DNA of 64,000 bases from Dioscorea cayenensis subsp. rotundata (taxonomy: Eukaryota > Streptophyta > Magnoliopsida > Dioscoreales > Dioscoreaceae), in assembly GCF_009730915.1 (NCBI RefSeq), contig NC_052489.1, forward strand, positions 30,497,916 to 30,561,915. Direction: 5' to 3'. The number at the start of each line of letters is the position of its first letter. The stretch's first letter is position 1. Below are positions 12,418 to 25,609 of the stretch, piece after piece. A model generated the notes under the pieces. The model had not been told where the DNA came from, searched no databases, and saw only the letters and a program-made list of their open reading frames with translations. The position numbers and the translations under genes were made by a program.

Positions 12418-14727
12418 TTCAACATATATATAATAGTATCATCTTCTCCCTCTATCCATAGTTTTAACCGGTTTTGACTTCTGAGTTGTCCATGTAAATC
12501 TATATGTATTTTTTTTTCTTTGGCTTATTCTCATTGGTTATTTCTTTCAATTATATATATTTATTTTAAAATTTGATGAAGTTTTAACTATCTTGGGCTT
12601 TGATCATTGGTTTTCTTTGTATGGTTGTCATTTTTAGTACAATATCTTCTCGAGTATAATAATGCAATCACAGACATGCATGAGACATGGCCAGACGAAA
12701 GAGTTGCATGGCTTAAGGTTTTGCATGAGATGTAGGGCCATGTTATTAGCTGGCATGAATAAGGTGAAAATTCAATGATACATCATAATTAATTCGCTCC
12801 CACTTTTTGTTTTTATCTCTAGATCAAAGCAATACTTTCAATACTTTCACTGTGATTACTCGATGTGATTAATAATTCATTCAACTTCAATTTGGATTTC
12901 CTTTTAGCAACTTTACATACATACATGTGTATTCAACATTAAAAACGAGTTTCATAATAATTTTTTATTTTGAAATTAATTTATTCTTTGATATTCAATG
13001 TCAACCGTACCACCATTTGAATTTAATCATGTTTTATATATGAGAAAAATAACATCACAATAAAAAGAAGAAAGTACATTAAATAAAATAGACACGAGGA
13101 AAAGAATTATACTAACTTTATCTTCAGTCTCGTTTTCTTTTGTTATAATTTTCTATGATACTTCTTATGATGATATATGTATATATTATTATTTCCATTT
13201 TATTTTATTTTTCCCAGTACTTGTGGTCAAGACCATGCATAATTGGAATCAATTGGGTGCTCTAAAAGATGATTTGAGAGTCCGTAGTAAGGTTGATATT
13301 TTGATTAGTTGGTGGACATGTCCTTAAGAATGTGTCACTTAATTGGTTTATTAATGCTTTATATATTGGACCCATATCATTGTGGTGTGGTTAGTGGTCA
13401 TATCTTCATTATATGGGTTTACCATTCAAACATTACATCAAATCTTTTAATTCCATTAATTAATCATGCAATCAATTGACTTCTCATAGTAATTTCAAGT
13501 CAATCTTTTTAAACCTTTTTAACCCCTCTAACATGTCCTTTTATTTTTATTCCAATCATCTAAGTTAAAATTTTAAAAAAAAAAAAAAAAAAAAACATAT
13601 ATGAGCATGCAATATAATATATCTGTGTATATATATATAGGCTATTTATATTTAAGGACTAGTGATTAAAGGTGGTTGGCATGACAAATAGCACTCATTT
13701 CACTCAAAAATGGTCATGATGCTCACTTAGACTTGAATCCAAAAGGTCACAAGGGCTTGTTTGAAGACATAGATGCAAGTTGCAATAGTGGGGCTCTCTC
13801 TCTATATCTATGATCTCTCTCCCTCTTGTTATGGTTGTGGAGTCTTAATTGGTCCTACTAACAATGGCTAACATGGAATCATTTGCATGTGCATTTGGCA
13901 AATCACTAGTATGATTAAAGCAAAAAAGCTCACTAATTATTTCTTAATAGAAATTAAGAAATTATCGTGACCAATCAACGATGGACACATATATTCGATG
14001 CACATGCTAATGAGTATGTTTATGTTTGTGTGAGAAAAAATAGTTCATAAAATAAATAACATCACATCTCAAAATAATAAACTTTAAAAAAAAATGAAAA
14101 ACATGGTTTGTTGGAGAAGAGACCAAGAGGAAGAGTAAGAGTCTTTAACCCTAATTCCTTGGCCATTGCATGGCAAAACTCAAACAAGCAACACCTTTTT
14201 CTCTTAACAATAATGAGTTAGGGTTAAGGGGTGGTTGAGAAGAATATATATATATATATATATGGTATCCCACCCACCAAATGTGATCACTATATATATA
14301 TATATATTATAAATAATATACATCTTTTGTTATTTGACATCTTGATGTGCCGCCTTACTCCCTTCACATGAGCTTTAATTCTTTCACCTTTAGTTTTTGC
14401 ATGTCTTGTTCCACGAAAAAGAAAATGAAGTCATTTGCTAAAGCTCCCGCATATAGAACTAGAATATATAGCAAGCTAGCTATCCAACACTCTTTATCTC
14501 CAGTCAAAGCCATTTAGATTTAATTTCCACTATCTTCCCATCCATATCTTTGCATCATATATTTTATCTCCCCCTCCTCACAAGACATTAATTCCCTTTA
14601 AATTTATATTACCACCTTCTGAAGCTTTATTAGCTACGACCCTGCACCTTTCTTCCTTTTCCTCTTCTTCTCCTCCCCCTAACTCTCTGTTATCATTATG
14701 TATGGGTCCCAATATCTAGGAAGTTTA

Positions 14728-14759
<32 letters not shown>

Positions 14760-14906
14760 ACTTTGTAAGTTGATAATAGTTATAACATGGGAGAAGTGTG
14801 CATGATGACAAGTGTATCTACCTAAAAAAACAGTGATATGTAGTGGAGAAATCACCATCCTACTCATACTCCACATTACTTGGTGCTCTGTGTGTGTGTG
14901 TGTGTG

Positions 14907-14937
<31 letters not shown>

Positions 14938-16040
14938 TTATCCCTAGTGGTCTCACTTGATGTTTGGATATAGTCAACAAGCATGCAATGAAAATCAAAT
15001 GAGAAATCACTCCTATCAATATCTCTAGACTCTAGCTATATCTCTATGCATGATCTCTATCATGCATTAATAATTCATTTGATTCATACCAAATGAAAAC
15101 AAGTAGTCATCTCCATTAATTAGTGTTTCTTTAGGAAAGCATATAGCATGCAAGGGGAGCATGTTTGCCTTTAGCGTTACACGTGATTGAGCTGTGGTAC
15201 ATGTAAAGAAAGTTATCCTAGGACAAGTTATGGGCCTTCAGTTGGACTTATATATATATTATGGGGACCTTCATGCTCCATCACTTCACCCACCCACCAT
15301 TTTTATTTTATCCCATGCAATCATGCACCTCTTCTATATATTGCAATACGCCCTACTTTAGTTTAATCAACTCACAAACTATTTTCATGCCATCTCTATA
15401 TCTTCATTCTCTTTGTTCTTATCATGGAAGCAAAAAACACTTTGTGCTTTACCCTACCTTCATTAAAGACTAGTACTCTGTAAGTTCTTTATAGCTAAAA
15501 GAGTTACTATTCTTGCTCATCACTTTGCATTCCATTATGCATTTTGGTAGATGTTGCTAGGGCCATATCATGTTTCTTATCTTCATGGAGAGAGATTTAT
15601 CATGCATATATGAAAGGCCTAGCTAGCTAAAGCAAGTGGTGAGCTATTTTTATAGCTTTGATTTAACTAACCATATGCCAAGGGATAAGCCGATAAGGAT
15701 GTTCTTGTGTCTTGTAATTAAAATAACGTTTTAATTATTAGTTGAGCATAATGAGAGTTTTATCCATTTTTTATCTAACATAACATGTGGGAAGATATAG
15801 TTGATTTGAAGGAAGAAGAAAAGGACTTGTATCAAACAATTGAGCTAGCTAATTTATAATTTGTATTCTAATTAAATGATTCTATCTTCACTTTAAACCT
15901 TATATACTTAATTATTACATATGAGGAAAAAAAATGATGAAAATCAATATCTATCAATTAATTGATTATTGATAAAAGTAATGGACTGTTGAATTTTAAT
16001 ATAGAGTATTGGGCCACTTATCTTCGGCCTTAAGTCTTTA
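12418..16040. other. 3.6-kb gene-free AT-rich region
   Basis: No frame with a recognisable domain was found on either strand. It holds poly(A), TA microsatellites (about 13618-13640, 14245-14264, 14290-14307, 14725-14758) and a compound TG/TC repeat. A weak inverted pair GGAGCATG (near 15158) and CATGCTCC (near 15270) is too short to call a hairpin. I looked for well-known plant microRNA sequences by eye and saw none. Confidence 0.5.
14887..14932. repeat. Compound (TG)n(TC)n microsatellite
   Basis: About nine TG units run directly into about twelve TC units. Confidence 0.9.
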
Positions 16041-16282
16041 ACGTCAAACGTCTTTCGGCCTATTGGGCTAATATGAAACTGGGCAGGCCGAACGTCCATG
16101 GGCCTATTAGGCTAATATGAAACTGGGCTCTATGAGTCTCATGGGCTGGCCCATGTTTATGCGCACAGCTTTGTTATGATAAACCTGCGGCACACGGGAC
16201 CGTAAACCCCATTAAATCGCAAACAAAACCCTAGAATTGAAACGGAGGAGGTTTTGATCGAGAAGACCGCCGCCGGAGCGCC
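16030..16282 (+). promoter_or_regulatory. RPL18 promoter with site II and telo-box motifs
   Basis: The 250 bp before the RPL18 ATG hold several TGGGCY/GGCCCA site II motifs (near 16074, 16099, 16123, 16143 and 16149) and an AAACCCTAG telo-box near 16226, inside the likely 5' leader. This pairing is characteristic of plant translation-apparatus genes, where TCP factors and telo-box binders drive expression in dividing cells. The motifs are seen directly; the regulation is inferred from the class. Confidence 0.75.
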
Positions 16283-18478
16283 ATGGTACGTCCTCATCGA
16301 AATCCTGGCATTCGAGAGCATGGAAACCCTAACATTGTTTTTAATCTTATAGGGCATTGATCTCGTCGCCGGTGGCCGGAGCAAGAGGGTTAAGCGCACC
16401 GCTCCAAGGTCCGATGATGTCTACCTCAAGCTCCTCGTCAAGGTATTCATTTCTTTTCTTGTTTCTACTGCTCGATTGTTCTTGCTTTCGTATTGGCGAT
16501 GATGGATTTGGTTTGTCTTTTGGATTCTATTAGCTTTATAGGTTTCTGGTGAGGCGAACTGGTAGCAAGTTCAATGCGGTGATCTTGAAGCGGCTCTTCA
16601 TGAGCAAGACTAACCGACCTCCCATCTCCCTCCGCAGACTTATCAAGTTCACCGCCGAAAAGGTGTGTTTTTTTTCTTGTTTTGCTTCTTCTTCTTCTTC
16701 TTCTTCTTCTTTTTTCTAATCTAGTGTCTATTTGATGTATTTGGTTTGTTTATTTTGGATTTGGGGGTGTTTTGGATTTCAGGAGGATAAGATTGCTGTT
16801 GTGGTCGGCACTGTGACAGATGATAAGAGGGTTTGTGAGGTGCCAGCAATGAAGGTGACTGCACTGAGGTTCACCGAAACGGCGCGGGCTAGGATTGTCA
16901 AGGCTGGTGGGGAATGTCTCACCTTTGATCAGCTCGCCCTTCGAGCTCCTCTCGGGCAGAACACGGTACATCCACTGTCTGCATTTTGTGTGAATGCTTA
17001 TTGCTGGATATGTCGATATGCTTAGGTTCTGTATATTTAATGGAATGCTGATATCATTGCTGGATTAAGTTTATAGTGTCAATTTTACGTGAATTAGATG
17101 TTGCTAGGAGAACTGTGCTGTATATATATTTATTGTAAGTTTGGAATTGAATAGTATAATTGATAGCAACAATGCAACTTCAGTAATATTGCGGGAATAA
17201 GACATTATGATATGCTGCTGGTCCTCCTCTAGTTTGATCTCTGTGAACTATGCATCTATCAAATATTCCACTGGTATTAGGTATTAACAGTAAGTGACCA
17301 TATAGTACTTCTTGATCATTTGAAGTTGTTTGTTTGACCTGTTTTAATTTTGTATGGAACTTGCTAGTATTCCTGAATGCATTTATGATCCAATTATGTT
17401 GTGAATATGTAGGTCTATGTAATGATGTTTATAGCTATGATGATATTACTTTTTAAACCCAGCTCAATGTGAGAATTTCCAACTATTTGGAGATCAAGGA
17501 ACTGAGAATGTGAAAATATCTGAGCTAAATTTAGTTTTACTGGGATATATCCATTTACTGTCTTTATTTTCATTTTATGGCTCCCAGTGATGTTCATTCA
17601 ATCCATGCTAATGCTGAGTTACTTCAATGATTAATTTCATCATTTGATTCTGAGGGGGCCAATCTTTGTTTACAGATAGTATGATTTATTTGTTGCAATT
17701 CACTAGGATTTAATCATTTACAAGTCATTGTATAATTTAATACAAAAAATCTGCTTCCTTGAACTAAGGTTGGAAATGAAAGAATTTGGTATGCCAGATT
17801 TTTTTCCGCTCAGGAAAGCGACATAGATGGGAATGTTACAGAGATATTGCTCATGCTCTTTGGCATTTGTACTGGGAGCTGTTATATGCATGCGACTTGA
17901 ATCATTAAAATAGAAATGCAATTAGAATTCTCAATAATAACTGTGAAGTACACAAAATTCATGCATTTTTGGTAGGTCATTAGATTTAAAAGCATTATCC
18001 TGATGGCACATTGATATCGTTAATTCTTTTGGGTTCAAGTTTACCTATATTCTCATTAAGATAGCAATAGTCTATTTTGATCTGGATAATATTTGCACTT
18101 TCTCTATGATGATTCTGGTTTTGTTGCCAGTTTATGTCAGTCATCATTGTGAGTTTAAGTTAGGCCAATCTTAACTTTCAATGTCTATTGGCCATGTATC
18201 TTACTCCTTTAATACCCGTATTGATTGATGATGCTTTGTTTGAACCATACTTTATCAGTGTAACATACAATATATTGTAGACATTGATTTCTGAAGAAAA
18301 ACTCCCCCATGCTTTGCAGGTTCTTCTCAGAGGTCCCAAGAATGCCAGGGAAGCTGTCAAACACTTTGGCCCTGCTCCTGGTGTGCCACACAGCAGCACT
18401 AAACCTTATGTCCGCTCCAAGGGTAGGAAGTTTGAAAAGGCTAGAGGAAGAAGGAACAGCAGGGGATTTAGGGTTTGA
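16283..18478 (+). CDS. RPL18: Cytosolic 60S ribosomal protein L18 (eL18)
   Basis: A structural protein of the large ribosomal subunit. Five exons: 16283-16285 (only the ATG), 16353-16442, 16534-16662, 16783-16965 and 18320-18478. All junctions are GT-AG and phase 0. The product is 187 aa, the usual plant length. Diagnostic stretches are [78 protein letters not shown] and [19 protein letters not shown], and the C-terminus is Arg/Lys-rich. Intron 4 is 1.35 kb. An exon of one ATG codon is unusual but fits the acceptor at 16351 and the family N-terminus MGIDL. Confidence 0.97.
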
Positions 18479-18845
18479 GTCATCAAACTTGTCAAGTCTG
18501 GCTTTCACCCGGCGAAACTATCTTATTTTCCTCATTGAAATTCTCTTTACCATGTTTCCAGTTTTGCGTGTTGAATCCAATTTTGATTTTAACATTAAGA
18601 CAACTTATTGGAAATCCATTTTTCTGATCATATACCTTTGGAAATAACTCATTTATTCAGTTGCAGATCCACACTGCTTGTAACAAGTAGTGGAGTCTCT
18701 GGTTCTTAATGAACTTAAATATGTGCTGAGAAAGTGCCCGGATCCATGCATAATTAACCACAATGCAGGTACTCTTGGGCTGCAGGTATGTGATAAGCAA
18801 GGATGAGATCATCTACACATAATTTGGTTGGCACATAAAGATATA

Positions 18846-19070
18846 CTAACGATTAAGTGGTCTATTGGTAATCGGGTCCTCAATAGAACTTTTCACAAGT
18901 GGTGAGAGTTTGAATCTTGAGTGAGGACATATATTTGGAAATGTGAGTAATGGTCATGTATAGGTGGTCTTAGTGTCCATGTATGTGCAGGTTTCGCTCT
19001 TACTTGCTCCGCTGAGGTTTATGCCTACCCCTGCTTTTCTTAGTAGTTATGCCTTTCATCTCGACAAAAA
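18846..19070 (+). mobile_element. SINE, second copy of the MED28-intron family
   Basis: Bounded by perfect 9-bp target-site duplications AAAGATATA (18837-18845 and 19071-19079). It begins CTAACGATTAAGTGG, has a GAGAGTTTGAATC B-box-like motif and ends in CGAC plus an A-run. It aligns along its length with the reverse complement of 3615-3887 but is shorter (225 bp). It lies about 370 bp downstream of the RPL18 stop. Confidence 0.85.
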
Positions 19071-19279
19071 AAAGATATAGCAAGACAACCACATGGCAAA
19101 ACTGACTGATACTCTCTTCCGTCATTTAATGTAGTGGAGATGATCTTCATGTTTGTGGGGACTTTCAAACAATTGTCAAGGATCACCTCCCTCAAAAACA
19201 ACTTCAATTTTTCCGGTTACCTGCACAAAAAAGCTTTGAAAATTTTCCTGTGCTTAAAATGGAAGGAGACATTAATTTG

Positions 19280-19406
19280 GCGGATGTGGAAGTCATCTTC
19301 ACATAAAGCTTAATCAGCAGTTGCACGTCAGAGGCTGACCAGGGCATTCACATTGTCTGGCTTGAATGTACAAAGCTCCCAAGTCGTACACCATAACAAA
19401 CAGCTT
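19280..19406 (-). pseudogene. Epoxide hydrolase exon 2 relic
   Basis: Minus-strand translation gives LFVMVYDLGA after an AAG acceptor, matching VFVVGHDWGA of the array genes, and later ALCEDDFHIR, matching ALYGDDYYVCR. About 16-20 bp are missing after the nucleophile region, and the frame is not continuous. No other exons are recognisable beside it. It marks a dead array member beyond EH1. Confidence 0.7.
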
Positions 19407-19520
19407 CAAACACTGGTTATTGTGACTAACTCAGACTTGGTTTCATAACTACCCGTGATTATGAATGAATGTAATTCATCTGATCAATCTTCATAAGTTT
19501 TACTATGGAGGAGGAAAAAC

Positions 19521-19566
19521 CTGGAATCTGCAGACATAGAAGTCATCACCCAAGAAAGCCTTGCAG
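19521..19566 (-). pseudogene. Second epoxide hydrolase exon 2 tail relic
   Basis: Encodes KAFLGDDFYVCRFQ followed by a GT donor-like site, matching the exon 2 end RALYGDDYYVCRFQ of EH4 and EH8. It is separate from the relic at 19280-19406, which has its own version of the same segment, so two dead copies or a local duplication are implied. Confidence 0.65.
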
Positions 19567-20150
19567 GTCTGCATGGGTTTTACTAAAGTTATTCCATCAA
19601 TGTAATGGTCCGTCAACTAAACATATTTCTCAATCCAGTACATTTATCATAATTCCTAGCAAAATAATGTTTTCTCAGACACATCATCAATCTTCAGGTA
19701 ATCAAACATTGTCCATAACCCACATGTAGACAAACTAAAAGTTAAACTACAACTCAGTAGTGAAGGAAAAATTAAGCACAAAGTAAAGGATATGACAACC
19801 ACTGTTGAAAGCATACAGTGAACTATTTTCCCTAATAAATGATTATATAAATGACTCCACTTGTGATAATATCATGATTTGAAACCACAGAACATGTAAG
19901 AACATGCTAATAAATATAGAGGAAACCCAGATTTCAAACATGCAGATATTAGTAGTTATCTTAATACAAGAGCAACATAAGGAAGTCAATAATTTTAATG
20001 CAGAATGACAAATGGCAGACCAACTCAAGCCAGTCTATATTTAAAAGTTGGTAGTTATTTAATAACTCATATGCATGTCTCATAGCAGGACGAATGCTTG
20101 ATTTCATCATAATTTCTGAGCAGATAAATTTCTTCATGCAAACAGAGCAA

Positions 20151-21362
20151 TCAGAAAGTTTTAATGAAGTCATATATATGATCAGTGACTTCATGTGCCT
20201 TTTCAAGAGTGATGAAATGGCCTACTCCTTCCATAACAACTACATCCTGCAGGAATGGAACATCCTTCTTGAAGCCACCCTTGTGAATGTAGTCCTTAAC
20301 ACCAGGGAAATGGTAGGCCAAGTCCAGATCTCCAACGATGAACTTTGTCGGCACTTTTATCTGAGTTCCAGTCCATGCTGCTGTCAGCTCCCAGTTTCTG
20401 CACATAAATTTCTTCATATTAACATCCTCATTGCCACATGTTTCAATTGATTAATTATCAAAATATAAGTTTAAAGAGGCACACAATTCCATGCATCTGT
20501 AGTAGTTCAATCCTCCAGTGAAGCCTGTTTTCTCAAATTTGGCGGCATAGTAATTGATGTCTTCTTCCGAGAGCCATGGTGGTAGTGTGAGATCATCATC
20601 AGAGGAGACACTGAAACCTGTTTCTTTTGGTAAAATATAAGCATTTGGCCGACGAATTGTTAGGAATTTCTTCAGGATCAGTGCAGTGCCAATCTCAGCA
20701 AACTCTGCTTCTGCTGCTCCAGGTTCCTATCTCATAGAACTATGAACTATTAAATCAATGTTCAAAAAGGTCAATAAGATTGAGAAAAAAGAAACCAGAG
20801 GTTCAGTCATGTAAAACCTGAAACTTGACCATGTAGTGCGCATCACCAAAGTGAGAACGAAGTGAGTTTATAGAACTCTGAGCAGGATTCCGAGGAGTGA
20901 ATGCCACACTGAGGTTCACCAATGCATTAACCTTGTCTGGCCTAAGCATGCAGAGGTGCCATGCAACAATTGCTCCCCAGTCATGTCCTACAACAAACAC
21001 CTTATATCAATACTACTCAACTCAATCACTAGAATGAATAAGTTTGACATGCAGAAGATGATATATAGTATGCATACCTTGTCCTGGCCCAAAGCATGGA
21101 TAAGAGCAACGATGTCACCAACAACATGGAACATGGTGTAGGATGAAGAGGAGGGAGGGATGTCTGTGTCACCAAAGCCACGGAGATCAGGAGCCACTGC
21201 ATGGTAACCACGGGCAGCAAGGCCGAGTATTTGATGACGCCATGAATACCATAACTCTGGAAAGCCATGAATCAGCAGCACCACAGGACCACCCTCCCCC
21301 TTCTCTGCAACATGCATGCTTATGCCATTCACGTCCACCTTCCGATGAATAATTGTTTCCAT
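20151..21362 (-). CDS. EH1: soluble epoxide hydrolase, divergent compact member
   Basis: An alpha/beta-hydrolase that adds water to epoxides, typically of fatty acids, giving diols; the C-terminus IKTF has no peroxisomal signal, so probably cytosolic. Exons: 21078-21362, 20818-21000, 20485-20726, 20151-20397; 318 aa. Catalytic features: oxyanion HGFPE, nucleophile Asp102 in GHDWGA, lid Tyr151 (AHYMVKFQ) and Tyr232 (NYYR), acid Asp262 in GDLDLAYH, and His297 in GVGHF. It differs clearly from EH2-EH8: it keeps the linker MELNWE where they have CLNSNWE or a variant, uses GTATGC as intron 1 donor, and has a 91-bp intron 2. It is last in the direction of transcription and may be the oldest lineage. 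Confidence 0.93.
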
Positions 21363-22297
21363 GACTGCTTGTGTGACAACAATCCAGACTCACTGTACTT
21401 ATAGTCCAGAGAGAACTTTGTTAACACCACATCTTCACTGTTGTCGTCAATCCTACAGAACACATACAATGAATACAGAAAAGTCAAGCCAAAAGCAAAT
21501 AGCAAATTGGGTGACAAAGGCTGGCTTTGATATGATACCTACAGCGATTGAATGGTATCTTGGAAATGATATAATATTGACTTAGGAGACGTTAATTTGC
21601 TTTAAAGTCGTCTGAGTGATAAGAAAAGTGAGAACATTCACACTTAAGTGACTGAAAGTTAATCTCACTTCTTCTAATTCTGATGTCCATTTATAATAGC
21701 GAAAAACAAAATCTTAAATTGGATTTAATTCAAAATTTTAAAAAAAAATTACTAAAAAAAGTATTATTTCCTACTTCAAATTCCACACTGCACTTAATTG
21801 ACTTCCCCACCTCTAAAGAAGAAATAAGAGACTTCCCCACCACTAAAGAGAAAATGAATGCTCTCTTATTCTCTTTGGAATCTTTTGAATAATTGAATTC
21901 TAAACTTTCTTTAGAAGTAGACACACTAAACATACCTGAAAGCATCAAGTAAATGAAGATCTTTGGAAAAGAGGATCATGCAATCAACTAAAGCCAAAAT
22001 TCTAAGCATAAAGGGTGAAGAAATCTAAGTATAATAAAAGAGACAACACAACAGGCAAAACTGGGAATTTGCCAAGGAGAATTCCTTTTTTGAACATCAA
22101 AAATAGAAAAGCTGAAAAAGCAGAAATATATACGAGATACTAAAGTTAAGTAGAAACACAAACTACACATTATAAGAAAATAATCCCTCCGAATATAGAT
22201 GTAAGAAACAAGAGGGCCATAGGTATGGCAATTTTTTCGGTTCGAGATCCTTTAGAGATGGCTGATGCATATTTATTGATACACAGAACATAGAAGG

Positions 22298-24753
22298 TCA
22301 GAATTTTTGGATGAAGTTAAGAATGTGCTCAGTGACTTCATGTGCCTTTTCCTGGTTGATGAAGTGAGCAACTCCATCCATGACAACCACATCCTCAAGA
22401 AATGGAACAACTTGCTTGAAACCACCTTTGTGAACAAAATCTTTGACACCTGGGTAGTGATAAGTTAGGTCCAGATCTCCCACAATATACTTAGTGGGTA
22501 CCTTAATCTGTGCACCTGTCCACGGTGCCAGAAGCTCCCAGTTACTGCATAATCCACCAACATGCATGATAGGTTTCAGTCATTGATTCTATATCAGCAA
22601 CAGGAATCCAACAAACTTCATAACAGAGAAACAAAGTAGGAAATATTGTAAATGATCACGGAAATTTCAGCAGAATGTGAGCACACTTGCATTTACTATG
22701 TATGTGTCACTGATGTCCTGGCCAATAAAATGGAAGAAATAAAAGACAAGTAACCAAGCAACTCAGAGATAATAAACTGTTCATTAAATTCCCTAATTTT
22801 GTTTTTTCCATTCTCAGGGACATTACTGAATTCTCTTGCATTTGTACTCATTTCAGAATAAAGCAGGATGTTGTTACATCAATAGATGGACATTGCAATC
22901 TAGATAGAAGAACTAATATAGTTGCAATCATCAATATTAGTATCATCAATAAGATAACCTTTAGCCTTGCTATCCGGAAATTCATTCAGAAATACAGCAA
23001 AGCAAGTATGATCTATCACTTCCTACAGGACCTACCACCAAATTACCTCTAGACAGAACAAAACAGAGTGACAGGGGTTTACCATGCAATGACTAAGGAA
23101 CACTACAAGCCTCACATGAGTATAAATGTGCTTGTCAAGAATATTTCTGATTACTTTATATTTTTATTAAAAAAAATTCCTCTGTGATAGACAATTGAGG
23201 GAAGAGAAAATCAAAATGGAAAAAAAAAGGCAAGTATGAAGCTTGTATAAATTTACCTGTTCAAACATCGGTAATAGTTTAATCCTCCAGTGAAGCCAGT
23301 CTTCTCATACTTGTTACTGAAGTGGTCGAGATCTTCTTCAGAGAGCCACGCAGGAAGAGAAGATTCATCATTAGGTAAAACCCAACCTTCCTTGGGCATA
23401 AAAAAACCACCAGGATCACGGAACTTCAGGAACATTTTGAAAAGTTGTTTAATATTAAAATTGGCCAATTGTGCTTCAATTCCTCCAGGTTCCTACAACC
23501 CCATCAGTGTATACAAAGTAAATTATTCTAGGTTTCATGAACCATAACAAAGCATGCACAGTCATGATTAAGCTTATTTCAGTAATTAGGACAAAACAGG
23601 ATGGCAGCATAAATAAACAATCAAATTTAGCACAAGTTCTAATCTACAGAGAGTAACAAAACATAAAAGATACGTTGTCAGTTCAACATGTGGTTGGAAA
23701 CTCATGGCCATAATTCACCAAGGCCTAAAACATTTGCTACATAGAGAATTGAAAGAACATGGTCAAAGATCTCATCTCTCAGAGTAATTTTATTTAGTAT
23801 GTAGCCTGCTTATACAAGGCAAGAAGGACATCTACAAACCACACAAGTTTGGTGATGGGACCTATTTAAAGACTACATATAATCAATGAACTGAAACAAA
23901 CTCAAAGCCGGAACAGAACCAAGTTAAAAAAAAAAGAAAAATCCTACAGCAAGGACCACAAATCCTAAGAACACTAATTGAAGAATCTGACACAAAGAAA
24001 CGGAATCCAACCACCAGCTTTTAACAAACATGATCAATTCTTTTCAACAATATGAAGCCCATAAATTCTACTGATCAATAGCTTGTAAGACAATCAAAGT
24101 GCATTGAATTTGGAACGACCCGACATGCTTTAAGCTGCACACACACACACACACACAGAGACCAAACCTGACACCTGCAAATGTAGTAATCGTCTCCAAA
24201 GAGGGACCTAAAGTAGTCAACTGGTTTGACAGCCGGATTACGAGGCATAAATGGAACACTGAGATTCACCAAAGCTTTCACCTTGTCCGGCCGGAACAAG
24301 CATAGGTGCCATGCCACCAGAGCGCCCCAGTCATGCCCAACCACAAACACCTTACGCGCAAAAAAATAAAAAAAAAGCACAATCTTTTTTTTGTCAAAAT
24401 CACAATCATCAATTTAAAAACAGTAAGAAATAAAAGAAACAAAGGATTTTTATTAGATGATGAACAACTTGATCTTGGCCAAGGACATTGATTAGCGCGA
24501 CGATGTCGCCGACGAGATGGAACATGGAGTAGGAGGAGATGGCGGAGGGGGCATCGGTGTCACCATAGCCACGGAGGTCAGGGGCGACGGCGTGGTAACC
24601 TTTGGCAGCGAGCCCATTGATCTGATGACGCCATGAATACCAGAGCTCCGGGAAGCCATGGAGCATGAGGACGACTGGTCCACCCTCTCCCTTCTCGGCT
24701 ATGTGCATGCCAATGCCGTTCACCTCCACTCTCCGATGATTGATCCCCTCCAT
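22298..24753 (-). CDS. EH2: soluble epoxide hydrolase, type I
   Basis: Same enzyme class as EH1. Exons: 24469-24753, 24168-24350, 23257-23492, 22298-22544; 316 aa. Type I markers are MEGINHRRVEV, KGEGGPVV, KTGFTGGLNYYR and NQEKAHEVTEHIL. Complete catalytic set: HGFPE, Asp102, Tyr151, Tyr230, Asp260, His295. Exon 2 ends CRCQ where sisters have CRFQ. Intron 2 (675 bp) is the source-like relative of the orphan intron at 26.5 kb. A (CA)n run lies in intron 2 next to the exon 2 donor (about 24138-24157). Confidence 0.94.
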
Positions 24754-24984
24754 CTTCTTCTCCTACTCTGTGAGTTGGGACAACAATGGTTTCCTGGAAT
24801 TGACAAAGGTCCGAGTTTTGTTTGTTGAACTGATTAAGATAAAAGAGGTTTAGAATAAATAATATAAAACTAGTGTATAGTCATGTTTTGGTCTCTTATC
24901 CGAGGCAAAAATTAAAAGACAAAAGTGACTGCTGAGGAGATTTAAAACAAAAAAAAAATTGCCGGGATGAATGGCTCAGCAGCT

Positions 24985-25115
24985 AAGAAATATAAAGATG
25001 TACATAACTATTATTCACACTCTTAAAAATATATTTTTATCATAATTTAAATTTTCACCATTTGTGAATTATTTTAATATAGACTTGTTATTAATAAATT
25101 ATTTAATTATTAATA
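24985..25115 (-). mobile_element. Degenerate SINE fragment
   Basis: The stretch from TATTCACACTC through ATTTAAATTTTCACCATTTG to the repeated AATAAATTATTTAATTATTA follows, motif by motif, the MED28-intron SINE read on the + strand (ACTCACACTCCCAAAA, GATTCGAACTCTCACTATTT, ACCAATAGATTACTTTATCG). Many C-to-T type changes make it AT-rich, suggesting an old copy. Edges are uncertain. Confidence 0.45.
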
Positions 25116-25609
25116 AAAAATTAACTGCTTGAAAATATAGTGTTAAATATATTATCCAACCATGCAGTGAGGGCTCTCGTGGTTCATTTGGTTATATTCT
25201 CTTCTGTTTTTTTTTTGTTATTTTTCATATTTTAAAGATTTTCTTTGTTTTTTTATTTGTTTATTTAAAAATTATGTGTAATATTAAATATTGGATTTTT
25301 CAAATTTATTTTTTATATTTAATATATTTTTATAATTTTTAATAAATTAAATTTAACTATTTTTTTAAAATTTATTTAAATATAATATTATTAAAAATTA
25401 ATATAAATTTTATAAATTTTAAATTATCACCTAACTCTAACCAAAATTTTTTTAATATGTAGAATTAAATAAAATAAATAAGTTAAAAAAAGGACGGAGG
25501 ATTGAGAATTTATACCACGCATCTTGTCTAACAGGAGTGAGCGTATTATCAGACATCCAATTCCAAGATGTGCACATGACTTCGATGTTTTTTTGGTTTG
25601 GAGAGAAGT

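Noticed and set aside
15157-15278. GGAGCATG / CATGCTCC pair as a microRNA hairpin
   Set aside because: Only 8 bp of pairing across more than 100 bp and no known microRNA sequence.
21029-21393. Additional frames overlapping EH1 exon 1 on both strands
   Set aside because: The same pattern recurs over every EH exon 1, caused by GC-rich coding bias; only the hydrolase frame carries motifs.
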